This document shows, piece by piece, positions 1 through 7,404 of a stretch of 50,165 nucleotides of DNA. A model generated the notes under the pieces. It was not told the origin of the DNA and searched no databases. It was given only the letters and a program-made list of their open reading frames with translations. Position 1 is the stretch's first letter. The number at the start of each line of letters is the position of its first letter. Position numbers and translations under genes: made by a program. The DNA comes from a virus: the IMG/VR virus record IMGVR_UViG_3300030329_001900, positions 1 to 50,165 of that record. One strand, written 5' to 3'.

Positions 1-84
1 CGTAAAGCAAGCGAAGCTTATGACTTGTTTTACAAGACCAAGGACTTTGATCCTAAACAGTATTTCATAAGCAAAACCTTATAA
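1..84 (+). CDS. C-terminal end of an unidentified upstream gene (partial)
   Basis: Frame 1 is open from the first base and ends in TAA at 82-84, giving the last 27 residues of a protein whose start lies outside the window. The fragment is polar and aromatic-rich and ends DPKQYFISKTL. It is too short to assign. Its place directly upstream of the SSB-like and primase-helicase genes, on the same strand, makes a replication protein plausible, but that is context only. The next gene begins 10 bases later. Confidence 0.6.
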   Translation, partial: RKASEAYDLFYKTKDFDPKQYFISKTL

Positions 85-94
85 ACCAAAAATT

Positions 95-262
95 ATGCCA
101 AGAACAAAATCAAAAGTATGTAGCGTAAGCGGAATTAAAACTAGTGTAAATAATTTTTATGCTAATCAAAATCACGTTAAAGCTGTAGATAATTTAAGAA
201 GAAACAGCGGTGCTACTAAAGATCAAATTATGAGAATGTTTAATCAATTAAATAATTATTAA
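95..262 (+). CDS. Small basic protein of unknown function, 55 aa
   Basis: An ATG at 95, preceded by an A/T-rich leader (AAAAATT) and no Shine-Dalgarno sequence, opens a 55-codon frame closed by TAA at 260-262, one base before the next start at 264. The protein begins MPRTKSKVCSVSG and ends FNQLNNY. It has a basic N-terminus, one cysteine, and a probable C-terminal helix over roughly residues 25-53 (KAVDNLRR...DQIMRMFNQL). It fills the space between two genes of the same operon exactly, which supports it being real. I do not recognise a family. The size and charge would suit a small nucleic-acid-binding or regulatory protein, but nothing more specific is supported. Confidence 0.65.
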   Translation: MPRTKSKVCSVSGIKTSVNNFYANQNHVKAVDNLRRNSGATKDQIMRMFNQLNNY

Positions 263-263
263 T

Positions 264-572
264 ATGGCAAGTATTATTAAAACAAGTATTAACCTAAATG
301 ATATACCGAAAGACAAGATCTATGTAGGTAAAAAAGGTAAGTACTTACCAATTACAATTACTTTGAACGACGAGCTAGATCAGTTCGGTAATCAAGGCCC
401 TGTAGTTGTAGAACAAACTAAGGAAGAAAGAGATGCTAAGGCACCTAAGACTTACCTTGGTAATGTAAAAGTGGTTTGGACTAATGGTTCTAATGTTGAA
501 CCTGCTCCAAGAGATAATAACTCAGCTCCAGCAGCAAAAGCTCCTGCAGTTGAAGAAGATTTACCATTTTAG
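264..572 (+). CDS. Small single-stranded DNA-binding-like protein
   Basis: This 102-residue protein has a beta-rich N-terminal part (about residues 1-75, with strands around KYLPITITL and YLGNVKVVW). A disordered Ala/Pro linker follows (about 76-95), then an acidic hydrophobic tip, EEDLPF. That tip matches the C-terminal peptide of bacterial SSB proteins (DDDIPF in E. coli, DLPF forms in Bacteroidota), which docks replication and repair partners. The gene abuts the primase-helicase: its TAG at 570-572 is followed at once by ATG at 573, as expected for a replisome partner. The protein is shorter than host SSBs (about 150-180 aa), so a compact OB-like fold is inferred, not seen. The SSB-like tail is clear; the fold assignment is moderate. 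Confidence 0.65.
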   Translation: MASIIKTSINLNDIPKDKIYVGKKGKYLPITITLNDELDQFGNQGPVVVEQTKEERDAKAPKTYLGNVKVVWTNGSNVEPAPRDNNSAPAAKAPAVEEDLPF

Positions 573-2285
573 ATGAGCACTGAAGAGATCAATGGATTTT
601 TGATTGACAAGTTCAATCAACATGGCCTAAAAGAAAATGCAGCGCAGGGGATTTGTCCCCTGTGTTCGCATACTAGGAAACCTAAAAATCAAAAAGCACA
701 ATGTGCTAGCTATGATTGGGAACGTGGTCTCGGTACTTGTCACAACTGTAACACTACATTTCAACTTCATACTTATCAACGTAAAGGTTCTAGTGAAAGA
801 GTTTATGTAAGACCTGATACACCAAAACAGTTTGATGAGGTAAGTACAAATGTTGAAACGTGGTTCGGTACAAGAGGTATATCAAAGCAAACACTCAAAG
901 ATCTTCAGGTTTCTGAAGGCCCTGAGTTTATGCCTCAGACAGGTAAGCAAGAAAATACTATTCAGTTTAATTATTTTATGGGTGATCAGCTAATCAACGT
1001 AAAATATAGAGATGGTAGAAAAAACTTTAAATTATTTAAAGGTGCTGAAAAAGTATTTTATAATATTAACAGTATTGTAGGTTATGATACTTGTGTTATT
1101 GTTGAAGGTGAAATGGATGTATTAGCACTGCACGAAGCCGGTATACCAAACGCAATATCAGTACCAAACGGTGCTACGTTAAACAATAATAATCTTGATT
1201 ACTTAGATAATTGTATAGATTATTTTGATGACAAGACTAGAATTATATTAGCAGTTGATGCTGATGAACCTGGTCAAATGTTACAGCGTGAGCTTGTTAG
1301 ACGTCTTGGTGCTGAAGTTTGTTTTATAATAGATTTTAACGGTAATAAAGATGCTAACGATTATTTGTTAGAACACGGTGCTGAATCACTACGCGATGCT
1401 ATACACAGCGCACGTCCAGTACCACTAGAAAATGTATCAACATTAAAAGATGTAGAAGATGAGCTTAGAGACTTTGTTAAAAACGGTTTTAAACCCGGTT
1501 TTCAAGTTGGACTTAATAACTTTGATAAAATTTTTAGTACTTACACTGGGCAGTTTATTACTGTTACTGGTATCCCTAGTTCTGGTAAGTCTGACTTTGT
1601 TGATCAAATGGTTGTTGGTTACAATAATAACTATGGTTGGAAAACTGCGTATGCTAGTCCAGAAAATCAGCCAGTATATTTACATGCACACAAGTTAATG
1701 CGTAAACATTGGCAAGATATGCCTAGCGTAAGTGATATTGGTAATGATAAATGGCAACAAGTAACTAATCATGTTAACGATAATTATTTTTTTATTGACA
1801 TGGATAAATACAGTTTAGAAGCTGTATTACGTAAAGGCGCAGAGCTTGTGAAGCGTAAAGGTATTAAATGTCTAGTGCTTGATCCATTTAATAAGATTAG
1901 AGATGTAGACTGTAAGTCAGATGATGTTAATAGATATACTATGGATTATCTAGCTAAGATCGAAGCTTTTTGTAAAAAGTATGATGTACTTACATTTATT
2001 GTAGCACATCCAACTAAAATGTATAAAACAAATGATGGTAAAATTGAAGAACCAACAATGTACAATATAAAAGGTGGTGGTGAATGGTACGATGCTAGTT
2101 ATCACGGTTTATTAGTACATAGAGATTACGAAGCTAAAACAACTAAAGTTAAAGTGTTAAAAGTTAAATTTCAAAACTTAGGTGAAAATGGCGCTGAATC
2201 ACATTTTACATGGGAGCCAAGGTCTGGTAGTTTTGTACCTCATGAATCTGTGGTTGATGAAGCTGAACCAATGCCCTGGGAATAA
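573..2285 (+). CDS. T7 gp4-like DNA primase-helicase
   Basis: This 570-residue protein should unwind the replication fork and prime lagging-strand synthesis. The N-terminus carries a zinc-binding module with cysteines C28, C31, C56 and C59 (CPLC ... CHNC). A TOPRIM primase core follows, with the acidic motif EGEMD at 178-182 and the metal-binding pair D229/D231 in AVDADEPG. After a linker, the RecA-type helicase has Walker A GIPSSGKS at 333-340 and a Walker B-like strand CLVLDP near 430. Domain order and length match T7 gp4 (566 aa) and the mitochondrial Twinkle relatives. The gene starts immediately after the SSB-like stop and overlaps the next gene by one base (TAATG), so the genes are probably translationally coupled. 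All key motifs look intact. Confidence 0.93.
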   Translation: MSTEEINGFLIDKFNQHGLKENAAQGICPLCSHTRKPKNQKAQCASYDWERGLGTCHNCNTTFQLHTYQRKGSSERVYVRPDTPKQFDEVSTNVETWFGTRGISKQTLKDLQVSEGPEFMPQTGKQENTIQFNYFMGDQLINVKYRDGRKNFKLFKGAEKVFYNINSIVGYDTCVIVEGEMDVLALHEAGIPNAISVPNGATLNNNNLDYLDNCIDYFDDKTRIILAVDADEPGQMLQRELVRRLGAEVCFIIDFNGNKDANDYLLEHGAESLRDAIHSARPVPLENVSTLKDVEDELRDFVKNGFKPGFQVGLNNFDKIFSTYTGQFITVTGIPSSGKSDFVDQMVVGYNNNYGWKTAYASPENQPVYLHAHKLMRKHWQDMPSVSDIGNDKWQQVTNHVNDNYFFIDMDKYSLEAVLRKGAELVKRKGIKCLVLDPFNKIRDVDCKSDDVNRYTMDYLAKIEAFCKKYDVLTFIVAHPTKMYKTNDGKIEEPTMYNIKGGGEWYDASYHGLLVHRDYEAKTTKVKVLKVKFQNLGENGAESHFTWEPRSGSFVPHESVVDEAEPMPWE

Positions 2286-2554
2286 TGGCATTTAAAAAAT
2301 GGCAAAAATCACCTAGTAGAAGAGCACCTACAAAAAGTTGGCAGCCAGAAGAAATGAAAATAATAGGCTGGTGTTTAAATAAAAATATAGGCGTAAGCAT
2401 AAGTCCTGACTGGAAAGACGAACTAAGTAGGTGGCAAATTGATATAAATATAAACGGTAATATACATACAGATCCAAATAGATATAACAACGATACTGTT
2501 TACAATAAAGTTAACGAATATTATAAATACTATTATGATAAATACAATAAATAA
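2285..2554 (+). CDS. Hypothetical protein, 89 aa
   Basis: The start ATG shares one base with the primase-helicase stop (TAATG), and the 3' end overlaps the following gene by 20 bases. The protein is basic at its N-terminus (MAFKKWQKSPSRR) and very rich in Tyr and Asn toward its C-terminus (YNKVNEYYKYYYDKYNK). The centre includes a short segment with two tryptophans (SPDWKDELSRWQIDI) that could be a small alpha/beta fold. I recognise no family. Its position inside the replication and nucleotide operon suggests an accessory role there. The tight packing on both sides argues it is a real gene. Confidence 0.7.
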   Translation: MAFKKWQKSPSRRAPTKSWQPEEMKIIGWCLNKNIGVSISPDWKDELSRWQIDININGNIHTDPNRYNNDTVYNKVNEYYKYYYDKYNK

Positions 2555-3191
2555 TAAAGTCTTTAGAAACGCAAATGAAGCGTATGAATATGTACATGAT
2601 CAAATAATACAACATGGTGTAGACTTTGCAAGTACTAAAGCCTTGTTCAACGTAGGTTTTTACATAACAGATCCTATGGATAACAAGATAATAAATAAAG
2701 AACGTAACTGGAAAGAAGAATATGCTCTAGCTGAATGGCAGTGGTATTTATCTGGCGATCCAAGTACTGAAAAGCTAGGTGAAATATACGGTAAAGTACC
2801 TGAAATATGGAAACGTATGGAAGATAATTCTGGAAACGTAAACTCTAACTACGGTTGGCAATGGCAGCGTTATAGTCAGCTTGATAAAGTTATAGGTAAA
2901 CTAGATTTTAACAATGAAACTAGGCAAGCGGCTATATCTATTTATGATGGTAAAGAAATAAATAAATATGCTAACGATACACCTTGTACATACGCTGTGC
3001 AGTTTACAATATTACATGGTAGATTAGACATGTGTGTTGTAATGCGTAGCAATGATCTTTGGTATGGTTTTTGTAACGATCAATATTGTTTTTCTGAGTT
3101 ACAGAAACTAGTCTCTAATGAATTAAATATTGAACCAGGTACATATTATCATTTTGCACATAATATGCATCTATATAATGATAAAATATGA
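2535..3191 (+). CDS. Thymidylate synthase-family enzyme, probable dCMP hydroxymethylase-like
   Basis: This 218-residue protein has the ThyA-fold signatures. The catalytic cysteine is in DTPCTYAVQF (C151), the phosphate-binding RSND corresponds to the RS.D of ThyA, and an N..PG ... HLY C-terminal region matches the ThyA HIY/HLY motif that contacts the deoxyribose. Counting back 19 residues from the conserved PG, the residue equivalent to Asn177 of E. coli ThyA is Asp182 (GFCNDQ). Asp at this site is characteristic of dCMP-using members such as T4 gp42 (D179), whereas Asn selects dUMP. A dCMP hydroxymethylase or methylase role is therefore inferred, which would supply a modified cytosine nucleotide. 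The protein is shorter than E. coli ThyA (264) and T4 gp42 (246). The gene overlaps the next gene as ATGA. Confidence 0.75.
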   Translation: MINTINNKVFRNANEAYEYVHDQIIQHGVDFASTKALFNVGFYITDPMDNKIINKERNWKEEYALAEWQWYLSGDPSTEKLGEIYGKVPEIWKRMEDNSGNVNSNYGWQWQRYSQLDKVIGKLDFNNETRQAAISIYDGKEINKYANDTPCTYAVQFTILHGRLDMCVVMRSNDLWYGFCNDQYCFSELQKLVSNELNIEPGTYYHFAHNMHLYNDKI

Positions 3192-3988
3192 AGTACTACT
3201 TATATCACATACCAGGTAAAAAGGTTGGTGTAACAACTAATCTTGAAGAGCGTGTTCATAAACAACAGGGATATTATCCTGGTGAATACGAAATAATAGA
3301 AACATCTTATGATATAGATTTTATATCAGCAGGTGAAATAATAATGCAAAGGTGCTACGGCTACAAAGTAGACGAAGTACCATATAGCGAACTTAAATTT
3401 AATAATACAGATATGAACATAAATATAACAGAACAAACAACAACATTTCCTTGTCCTGTAAATAAATTAAAAGGACAACTTATGGATAACATAGATATGA
3501 AATGGAAGACAGAACACGGTGAGTGCGTTATTACCGAAGAGTCTATAAAATGGATAATGAAAAACGTGGTAACTTCTAAATATAATGATCAAAGATGTTA
3601 CGTGTATAATAAAGCTTTTGCTAGATATTTTGATAATAACGATGCTTACCCTAGAACTGGTGGCATTATGATGGATCATAATAAAAAATGTGAAACAATG
3701 TGTAGGTTTGATAAAATTAGATTATGGGCAGAAGACAGAGGCTTATATCACAAAGGCGATCCTAAAACACAAACATTAAAGTTAATGGAAGAAGCTGGTG
3801 AAATATGTAGAGCTGTACTTAAAAAAGATGAAGAACAAATCATTGATGGTATTGGTGATTGTGTAGTTGTATTAACTAATTTAGCTCATCTTACCGGTAC
3901 TAGTATTGAAGAGTGTATTGATGCTGCTTATGATGAGATAAAAGATAGAACTGGTAAAATGAGTAACGGAACATTTAAAAAAGATTAA
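3188..3988 (+). CDS. GIY-YIG-like / MazG-like NTP pyrophosphohydrolase fusion
   Basis: The 266-residue protein appears to be a two-part fusion. Residues 1-70 (YYLYHIPGKKVGVTTNLEER ... AGEIIMQ) resemble the GIY-YIG nuclease fold: a short beta hairpin, a basic helix and a helix with a candidate metal-binding Glu, though the literal GIY/YIG pair is degenerate. Residues about 185-266 match all-alpha MazG-type NTP pyrophosphohydrolases, with an EEAGE helix (MEEAGEICRAV) and a second acidic motif (DGIGDCVVVL), the usual E..E/E..D metal site. The middle (about 90-170) is Cys/Trp/Tyr-rich and unassigned. MazG-like enzymes hydrolyse (d)NTPs, or (p)ppGpp in some phages. The gene starts within the stop of the thymidylate synthase-family gene (ATGA), so coupling is likely. 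Confidence 0.65.
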   Translation: MKYYLYHIPGKKVGVTTNLEERVHKQQGYYPGEYEIIETSYDIDFISAGEIIMQRCYGYKVDEVPYSELKFNNTDMNINITEQTTTFPCPVNKLKGQLMDNIDMKWKTEHGECVITEESIKWIMKNVVTSKYNDQRCYVYNKAFARYFDNNDAYPRTGGIMMDHNKKCETMCRFDKIRLWAEDRGLYHKGDPKTQTLKLMEEAGEICRAVLKKDEEQIIDGIGDCVVVLTNLAHLTGTSIEECIDAAYDEIKDRTGKMSNGTFKKD

Positions 3989-3989
3989 T

Positions 3990-4301
3990 ATGAGTAGCAG
4001 AGAAATATACGATGCTAAAAATGGTATCACGTCAAGAAAAGAATATGGATTTAGAGATCCTGTAGTTAGAAACGTAGTTGATAAGTTTGTATCACGTTCA
4101 GATATTGGCTATGATAAATATGGATCAACATTAGATGATGAGCGCAGACTTAAAATGAAAGGCCTCACAAAATATCTTAATGATGTACAAGAAGAGCTTA
4201 TGGATGCTATATTATATATACAAGCTGCACGTGAAGAGCTCCGTGATTTATCTGAAGAAGCTATGATTGATAAGTTTAAGTACGATGAAGAAGAAATATA
4301 A
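3990..4301 (+). CDS. Small all-alpha MazG-like protein
   Basis: This 103-residue protein is predicted almost wholly helical after residue 20. The segment YLNDVQEELMDAILYIQ (about residues 65-82) has the EE..DA.LYI pattern seen in small phage all-alpha NTP pyrophosphohydrolases and related nucleotide-binding proteins. The preceding DIGYDKYGSTL is also typical of that group in marine phages. It follows the MazG-like fusion by one base. Having a second, shorter MazG-like helix bundle beside the fusion suggests complementary dNTP-pool functions, or a partner subunit. The family assignment is by motif only and remains moderate. Confidence 0.5.
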   Translation: MSSREIYDAKNGITSRKEYGFRDPVVRNVVDKFVSRSDIGYDKYGSTLDDERRLKMKGLTKYLNDVQEELMDAILYIQAAREELRDLSEEAMIDKFKYDEEEI

Positions 4302-4740
4302 ACGTAAAAAAGGTCCTGTCAGGGCTAAAAAAGTTAGCTTTGACGGGATAACGTTTGCTTCTGGTTTAGAGCGTTATATGTATCAAGTGTTAAAAAAAAA
4401 CAAGATACACGCTATATATGAAGGTGCAACATTTGTTTTACAAGAAAATTTTAATTTTAAAATAGACTCTTACGAGCGACAATCTAATGGTAAAGGTGAG
4501 ATGGTTAATAGAGGTCAAAAAAAGATTCAAAGTATTAAATATACGCCTGATTTTGTAAGTAGTTCATTTATAATTGAATGCAAAGGTAGAGCAAATGAAA
4601 GTTTCCCAATGCGATGGAAAATGTTTAAAAAATATGTAAATCACAAGATGAAACATGTGACTTTATATAAACCTCAAAATCAGAAGGAATGCGACAAAGT
4701 AATAGAATTAATAATACAAAAGAACAAAATAAATGAGTGA
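4285..4740 (+). CDS. T7 endonuclease I-like / PD-(D/E)XK nuclease
   Basis: From the ATG at 4285 the protein is about 151 residues. A TTG six codons upstream (4267) would also be in frame, but the ATG start yields the typical MKKKYKRKK basic N-terminus and less overlap with the previous gene. The motif order fits phage endonuclease I-type enzymes: an N-terminal helix glutamate (GLERYMYQVL), an aspartate in YTPDF, and E-C-K in FIIECKGR. This corresponds to the E/D/ExK catalytic set of the PD-(D/E)XK fold. T7 endonuclease I resolves branched DNA and degrades host DNA; the same roles are inferred here. The gene overlaps the ribonucleotide reductase start by 8 bases. Confidence 0.7.
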   Translation: MKKKYKRKKGPVRAKKVSFDGITFASGLERYMYQVLKKNKIHAIYEGATFVLQENFNFKIDSYERQSNGKGEMVNRGQKKIQSIKYTPDFVSSSFIIECKGRANESFPMRWKMFKKYVNHKMKHVTLYKPQNQKECDKVIELIIQKNKINE

Positions 4741-6607
4741 CGATTTAAATAAAAAAATACTTTCTGATTTAACTGTTCACATGAAATACGCTAAGTTTAT
4801 ACCTGAATTAAATAGGCGTGAAACATGGGAGGAGTTAGTTACAAGAAACAAAGAGATGCATCAAAAAAGATACCCACAATTAACAGATCAAATACAATTA
4901 GCCTATAAATATGTTTACGATAAGAAAGTTCTACCGTCTATGCGTTCGCTACAATTTAGCGGGAAACCTATTGAGATATCTCCCAACAGACTTTACAACT
5001 GCAGCTATTTACCTATTGATCATGTTGATAGTTTTTCTGAGTGCATGTTTCTTCTTTTATCTGGCTGCGGAGTTGGTTATTCAGTACAAAATCACCACGT
5101 AAATAAATTACCTGAAATAACAAAGCCTTTTAAAGGTAGAACACGTAGATTTGTAATTGGTGATAGTATTGAAGGTTGGTCTGACGCTGTAAAGGTTTTA
5201 ATAAAGTCTTATTTAGGCTCTAAGAGATCATCTAAGATTAAGTTTGATTATTCTGATATTAGACCAAAGGGAGCTAGGCTTGTAACCTCAGGAGGAAAAG
5301 CTCCAGGGCCACAACCATTAAAAGAGTGTTTAGTAAAAATTAAAGGAATATTAGATGGAAAAGAAGACGGTGCAAAGTTATCAACGCTTGAAGTTCACGA
5401 TATTGTCTGCCACATTGCAGATGCTGTTCTTGCTGGAGGAATCAGAAGAGCCGCGCTTATATCGTTATTTAGCGCGTACGATGATGAAATGATATCTTGT
5501 AAATCAGGTAACTGGTGGGAAACAAACCCACAACGTGGTAGAGCTAATAACTCTGCTGTATTAATGAGACATAAAATAACAAAAAAGTTTTTCTTAGATT
5601 TGTGGAAACGTATTGAATTATCCGGAGCTGGTGAGCCAGGAATATATTTTAATCACGATAAAGACTGGGGTACTAATCCTTGTTGTGAAATAGCTTTGAG
5701 GCCATATCAGTTCTGTAACTTGTGTGAAGTTAATGTAAGTGACGTCACAAACCAAGATGATTTTAACTCAAGAGTTAAAGCCGCAGCATTTATTGGTACG
5801 CTTCAAGCAGGTTATACGGAATTCCACTATCTAAGAGAAATATGGCAAGAAACAACAGAGAAAGACGCGCTTATAGGTGTGTCAATGACAGGAATAGGCA
5901 GTGCCGCTGTGCTCCAGCTGGATATGACGGCCGCTGCAAATATAGTAAAAAAAGAAAATACAAGAGTAGCAAAACTAATAGGAATAAATAAAGCAGCAAG
6001 AACAACTTGCATTAAACCTGCTGGCACTACTTCATTAGTACTTGGTACATCTTCAGGTATTCACGCTTGGCATAATGATTATTATATACGTAGATTACGT
6101 GTAGGTAAAAATGAGCCTATATATAATTATTTAAAACTACATAATCCTGATTTAGTACAAGATGAATATTTTAGACCACACGACACTGCTGTTATAGAAA
6201 TACCACAATCAGCGCCTAAAGGTTCTATATTAAGAACTGAGTCTGCTTTTAATTTACTTGAAAGAGTTAAGAAAGTTGCAACAGAATGGGTTAAGCCTGG
6301 TCATAGAAAAGGTAGTAATACACACAACGTATCTGCAACAATTAGTTTAAAAGCAGAAGACTGGGATAAAGCTGGTAAATGGATGTGGGATAACAGAGAG
6401 TGTTATAATGGTTTATCAGTACTACCATATGATGGTGGTACATATACTCAAGCTCCGTTTGAAGATATAACAAAAACAGAGTTTAATAAAAGGATTAAGC
6501 TTTTAAATGATGTAAATTTGTCTAACATTGTTGAAACAACTGACGAAACAGATCTGTCTGGTGAATTAGCCTGTGCCGGTGGATCGTGTGAAGTAACAGG
6601 CTTATAA
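4733..6607 (+). CDS. Adenosylcobalamin-dependent (class II) ribonucleoside-triphosphate reductase
   Basis: This 624-residue enzyme should reduce ribonucleotides to deoxyribonucleotides for phage DNA synthesis, using adenosylcobalamin. Seen in the sequence are a first active-site cysteine, C90 (YNCSYL), the glycine-rich CGVGYSV segment, and NPCCEI with the radical-site cysteine C317. The partner cysteine C328 lies exactly 11 residues later, as in the monomeric Lactobacillus leichmannii enzyme (C408/C419). The C-terminal shuttle pair is C614/C619 (ACAGGSC). The residue after the radical cysteine is Cys instead of the usual Gly. The protein is shorter than the L. leichmannii enzyme (739 aa). Shuttle cysteines imply re-reduction by a thioredoxin. 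Class II enzymes are common in marine phages. The gene closes the nucleotide-metabolism block. Confidence 0.9.
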   Translation: MSDDLNKKILSDLTVHMKYAKFIPELNRRETWEELVTRNKEMHQKRYPQLTDQIQLAYKYVYDKKVLPSMRSLQFSGKPIEISPNRLYNCSYLPIDHVDSFSECMFLLLSGCGVGYSVQNHHVNKLPEITKPFKGRTRRFVIGDSIEGWSDAVKVLIKSYLGSKRSSKIKFDYSDIRPKGARLVTSGGKAPGPQPLKECLVKIKGILDGKEDGAKLSTLEVHDIVCHIADAVLAGGIRRAALISLFSAYDDEMISCKSGNWWETNPQRGRANNSAVLMRHKITKKFFLDLWKRIELSGAGEPGIYFNHDKDWGTNPCCEIALRPYQFCNLCEVNVSDVTNQDDFNSRVKAAAFIGTLQAGYTEFHYLREIWQETTEKDALIGVSMTGIGSAAVLQLDMTAAANIVKKENTRVAKLIGINKAARTTCIKPAGTTSLVLGTSSGIHAWHNDYYIRRLRVGKNEPIYNYLKLHNPDLVQDEYFRPHDTAVIEIPQSAPKGSILRTESAFNLLERVKKVATEWVKPGHRKGSNTHNVSATISLKAEDWDKAGKWMWDNRECYNGLSVLPYDGGTYTQAPFEDITKTEFNKRIKLLNDVNLSNIVETTDETDLSGELACAGGSCEVTGL

Positions 6608-6621
6608 CTAAAACAATTATT

Positions 6622-7020
6622 ATGAATAAATTATTTTTAACTATGCTGTTTGCTGTATTGACAAATATTTCATCAGCGCAATTTATGGCTATTACTACTG
6701 TTAACATGCCAGAAGACGACGCTGAGTGGGAAATGTCAAATGTTACAGATAACATGGGTATCGGTTATATGGTTAATGACCAAGTAACTGTTGGACTTGT
6801 TAAAAACGGTGAAGAGTACGATATGTGGGGTAGATACTATTTTAGTGACTGCTATGCTGTTGTACAAACTCCAGCTGAAGAAATGTCTGACAACATGAAC
6901 ATTGGTATTGGTTATTCTTATAATGCTTGGAAAGATCTTTATATTGATCCAATGTATATGATGTCTACAAAAGAAAATTCAGAAGGAGAGTTTAAATTAG
7001 GAATATCTTATAAATTTTAG
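6622..7020 (+). CDS. Exported small beta-rich (outer-membrane-like) protein
   Basis: The 132-residue protein starts with a clear Sec signal peptide, MNKLFLTMLFAVLTNISSAQ, cleaved after about residue 19 at an A-Q junction typical of Bacteroidota. The mature part alternates hydrophobic and polar residues (IGIGYSY, LYIDPMYM, FKLGISYKF). It ends in an aromatic residue, a hallmark of outer-membrane beta strands. At about 113 mature residues it would be a very small barrel, or a subunit. It sits between nucleotide-metabolism genes and the histone-like gene, so it is probably expressed with the early block. Possible roles are envelope modification or exclusion of competing phages; neither is shown by the sequence. 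Confidence 0.6.
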   Translation: MNKLFLTMLFAVLTNISSAQFMAITTVNMPEDDAEWEMSNVTDNMGIGYMVNDQVTVGLVKNGEEYDMWGRYYFSDCYAVVQTPAEEMSDNMNIGIGYSYNAWKDLYIDPMYMMSTKENSEGEFKLGISYKF

Positions 7021-7046
7021 TATTAACATTTAAATTAAATTAAATT

Positions 7047-7241
7047 ATGGCTTTTAATAAACTAGATTCTTTATTCGATGAATTACAAAACGCAGTTAAC
7101 GATTGTCAATCTGATGTTACTAAATTTGTTGATGGGAATAATTCCGCAGGAACACGCGTAAGAAAAGCTATGCAGACTGTAAAGTCGCTAGCTCAAGAAT
7201 GTAGGATTGAAGTTCAAAAACAAAAGAACAATCAGTTCTAA
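7047..7241 (+). CDS. Histone H1-like Hc1 family DNA-binding protein
   Basis: The 64-residue protein carries the Bacteroidota Hc1-type signature. An N-terminal helical segment (DSLFDELQNAVNDC) leads to GNNSAGTRVRKAMQ and then VKSLAQECRIEVQKQK. The GN.AAGTRVRKAMQ..K.LAQ.IR.EVQ pattern is typical of small histone H1-like proteins in this phylum. Such proteins bind DNA and are thought to organise the nucleoid. In a phage this could compact replicating or packaged DNA, or interfere with the host nucleoid. The gene has an A/T-rich leader (AAATTATGG) with no Shine-Dalgarno. It is the last plus-strand gene, directly before a hairpin terminator, and is a strong marker of the host phylum. Confidence 0.8.
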   Translation: MAFNKLDSLFDELQNAVNDCQSDVTKFVDGNNSAGTRVRKAMQTVKSLAQECRIEVQKQKNNQF

Positions 7242-7246
7242 ATAAT

Positions 7247-7272
7247 AAAGGGAGCTTTACGCTCCCTTTTTT
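7247..7272 (+). terminator. Rho-independent terminator between convergent units
   Basis: A perfect stem GGGAGC/GCTCCC (7250-7255 and 7261-7266), extendable by three A-T pairs, has a five-base loop and runs into a T tract on the plus strand. It lies five bases after the histone-like gene. On the minus strand the same hairpin is followed by TTTATTATTT and comes just after a small minus-strand reading frame, so it may act in both directions. Confidence 0.85.
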
Positions 7273-7348
7273 ATATTGCTATTAAAAAAATAGTGATCAT
7301 TATTGTTATATATATTAACGGACTAAGATCTATTTGTTTTGTTTCCAT
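7271..7348 (-). CDS. Candidate 25-residue single-pass membrane peptide
   Basis: Reading the minus strand from the ATG at 7348-7346 gives 25 codons and a TAA at 7273-7271. A polar N-terminus, METKQIDLSPL, is followed by an uninterrupted hydrophobic helix, IYITIMITIFLIAI, long enough to cross a membrane. It begins 57 bases downstream of the M15 endolysin stop on the same strand and ends right at the terminator hairpin, so it would be the last gene of the late unit. Small one-helix proteins beside an endolysin are often lysis-related (holin or pinholin type), which is only a suggestion. The short length makes chance possible. Confidence 0.4.
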   Translation of the reverse strand: METKQIDLSPLIYITIMITIFLIAI

Positions 7349-7404
7349 AAATATAATATCACTATAATGAATAATGTATTAATATTTACAGTGTTAACAA
7401 ATTG

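Noticed and set aside
4267-4284. TTG start for the endonuclease I-like gene
   Set aside because: The ATG at 4285 gives the typical MKKKYKRKK start and a smaller overlap with the previous gene.
4733-6607. Intein or frame disruption in the ribonucleotide reductase
   Set aside because: The active-site spacing (C317 to C328) and the C-terminal Cys pair are normal and there is no inserted block.
7289-7364. Inverted repeat ATAGTGAT...ATCACTAT in the convergent gap
   Set aside because: Only eight bases per arm in very AT-rich DNA and it flanks the small membrane-peptide frame; chance cannot be excluded.
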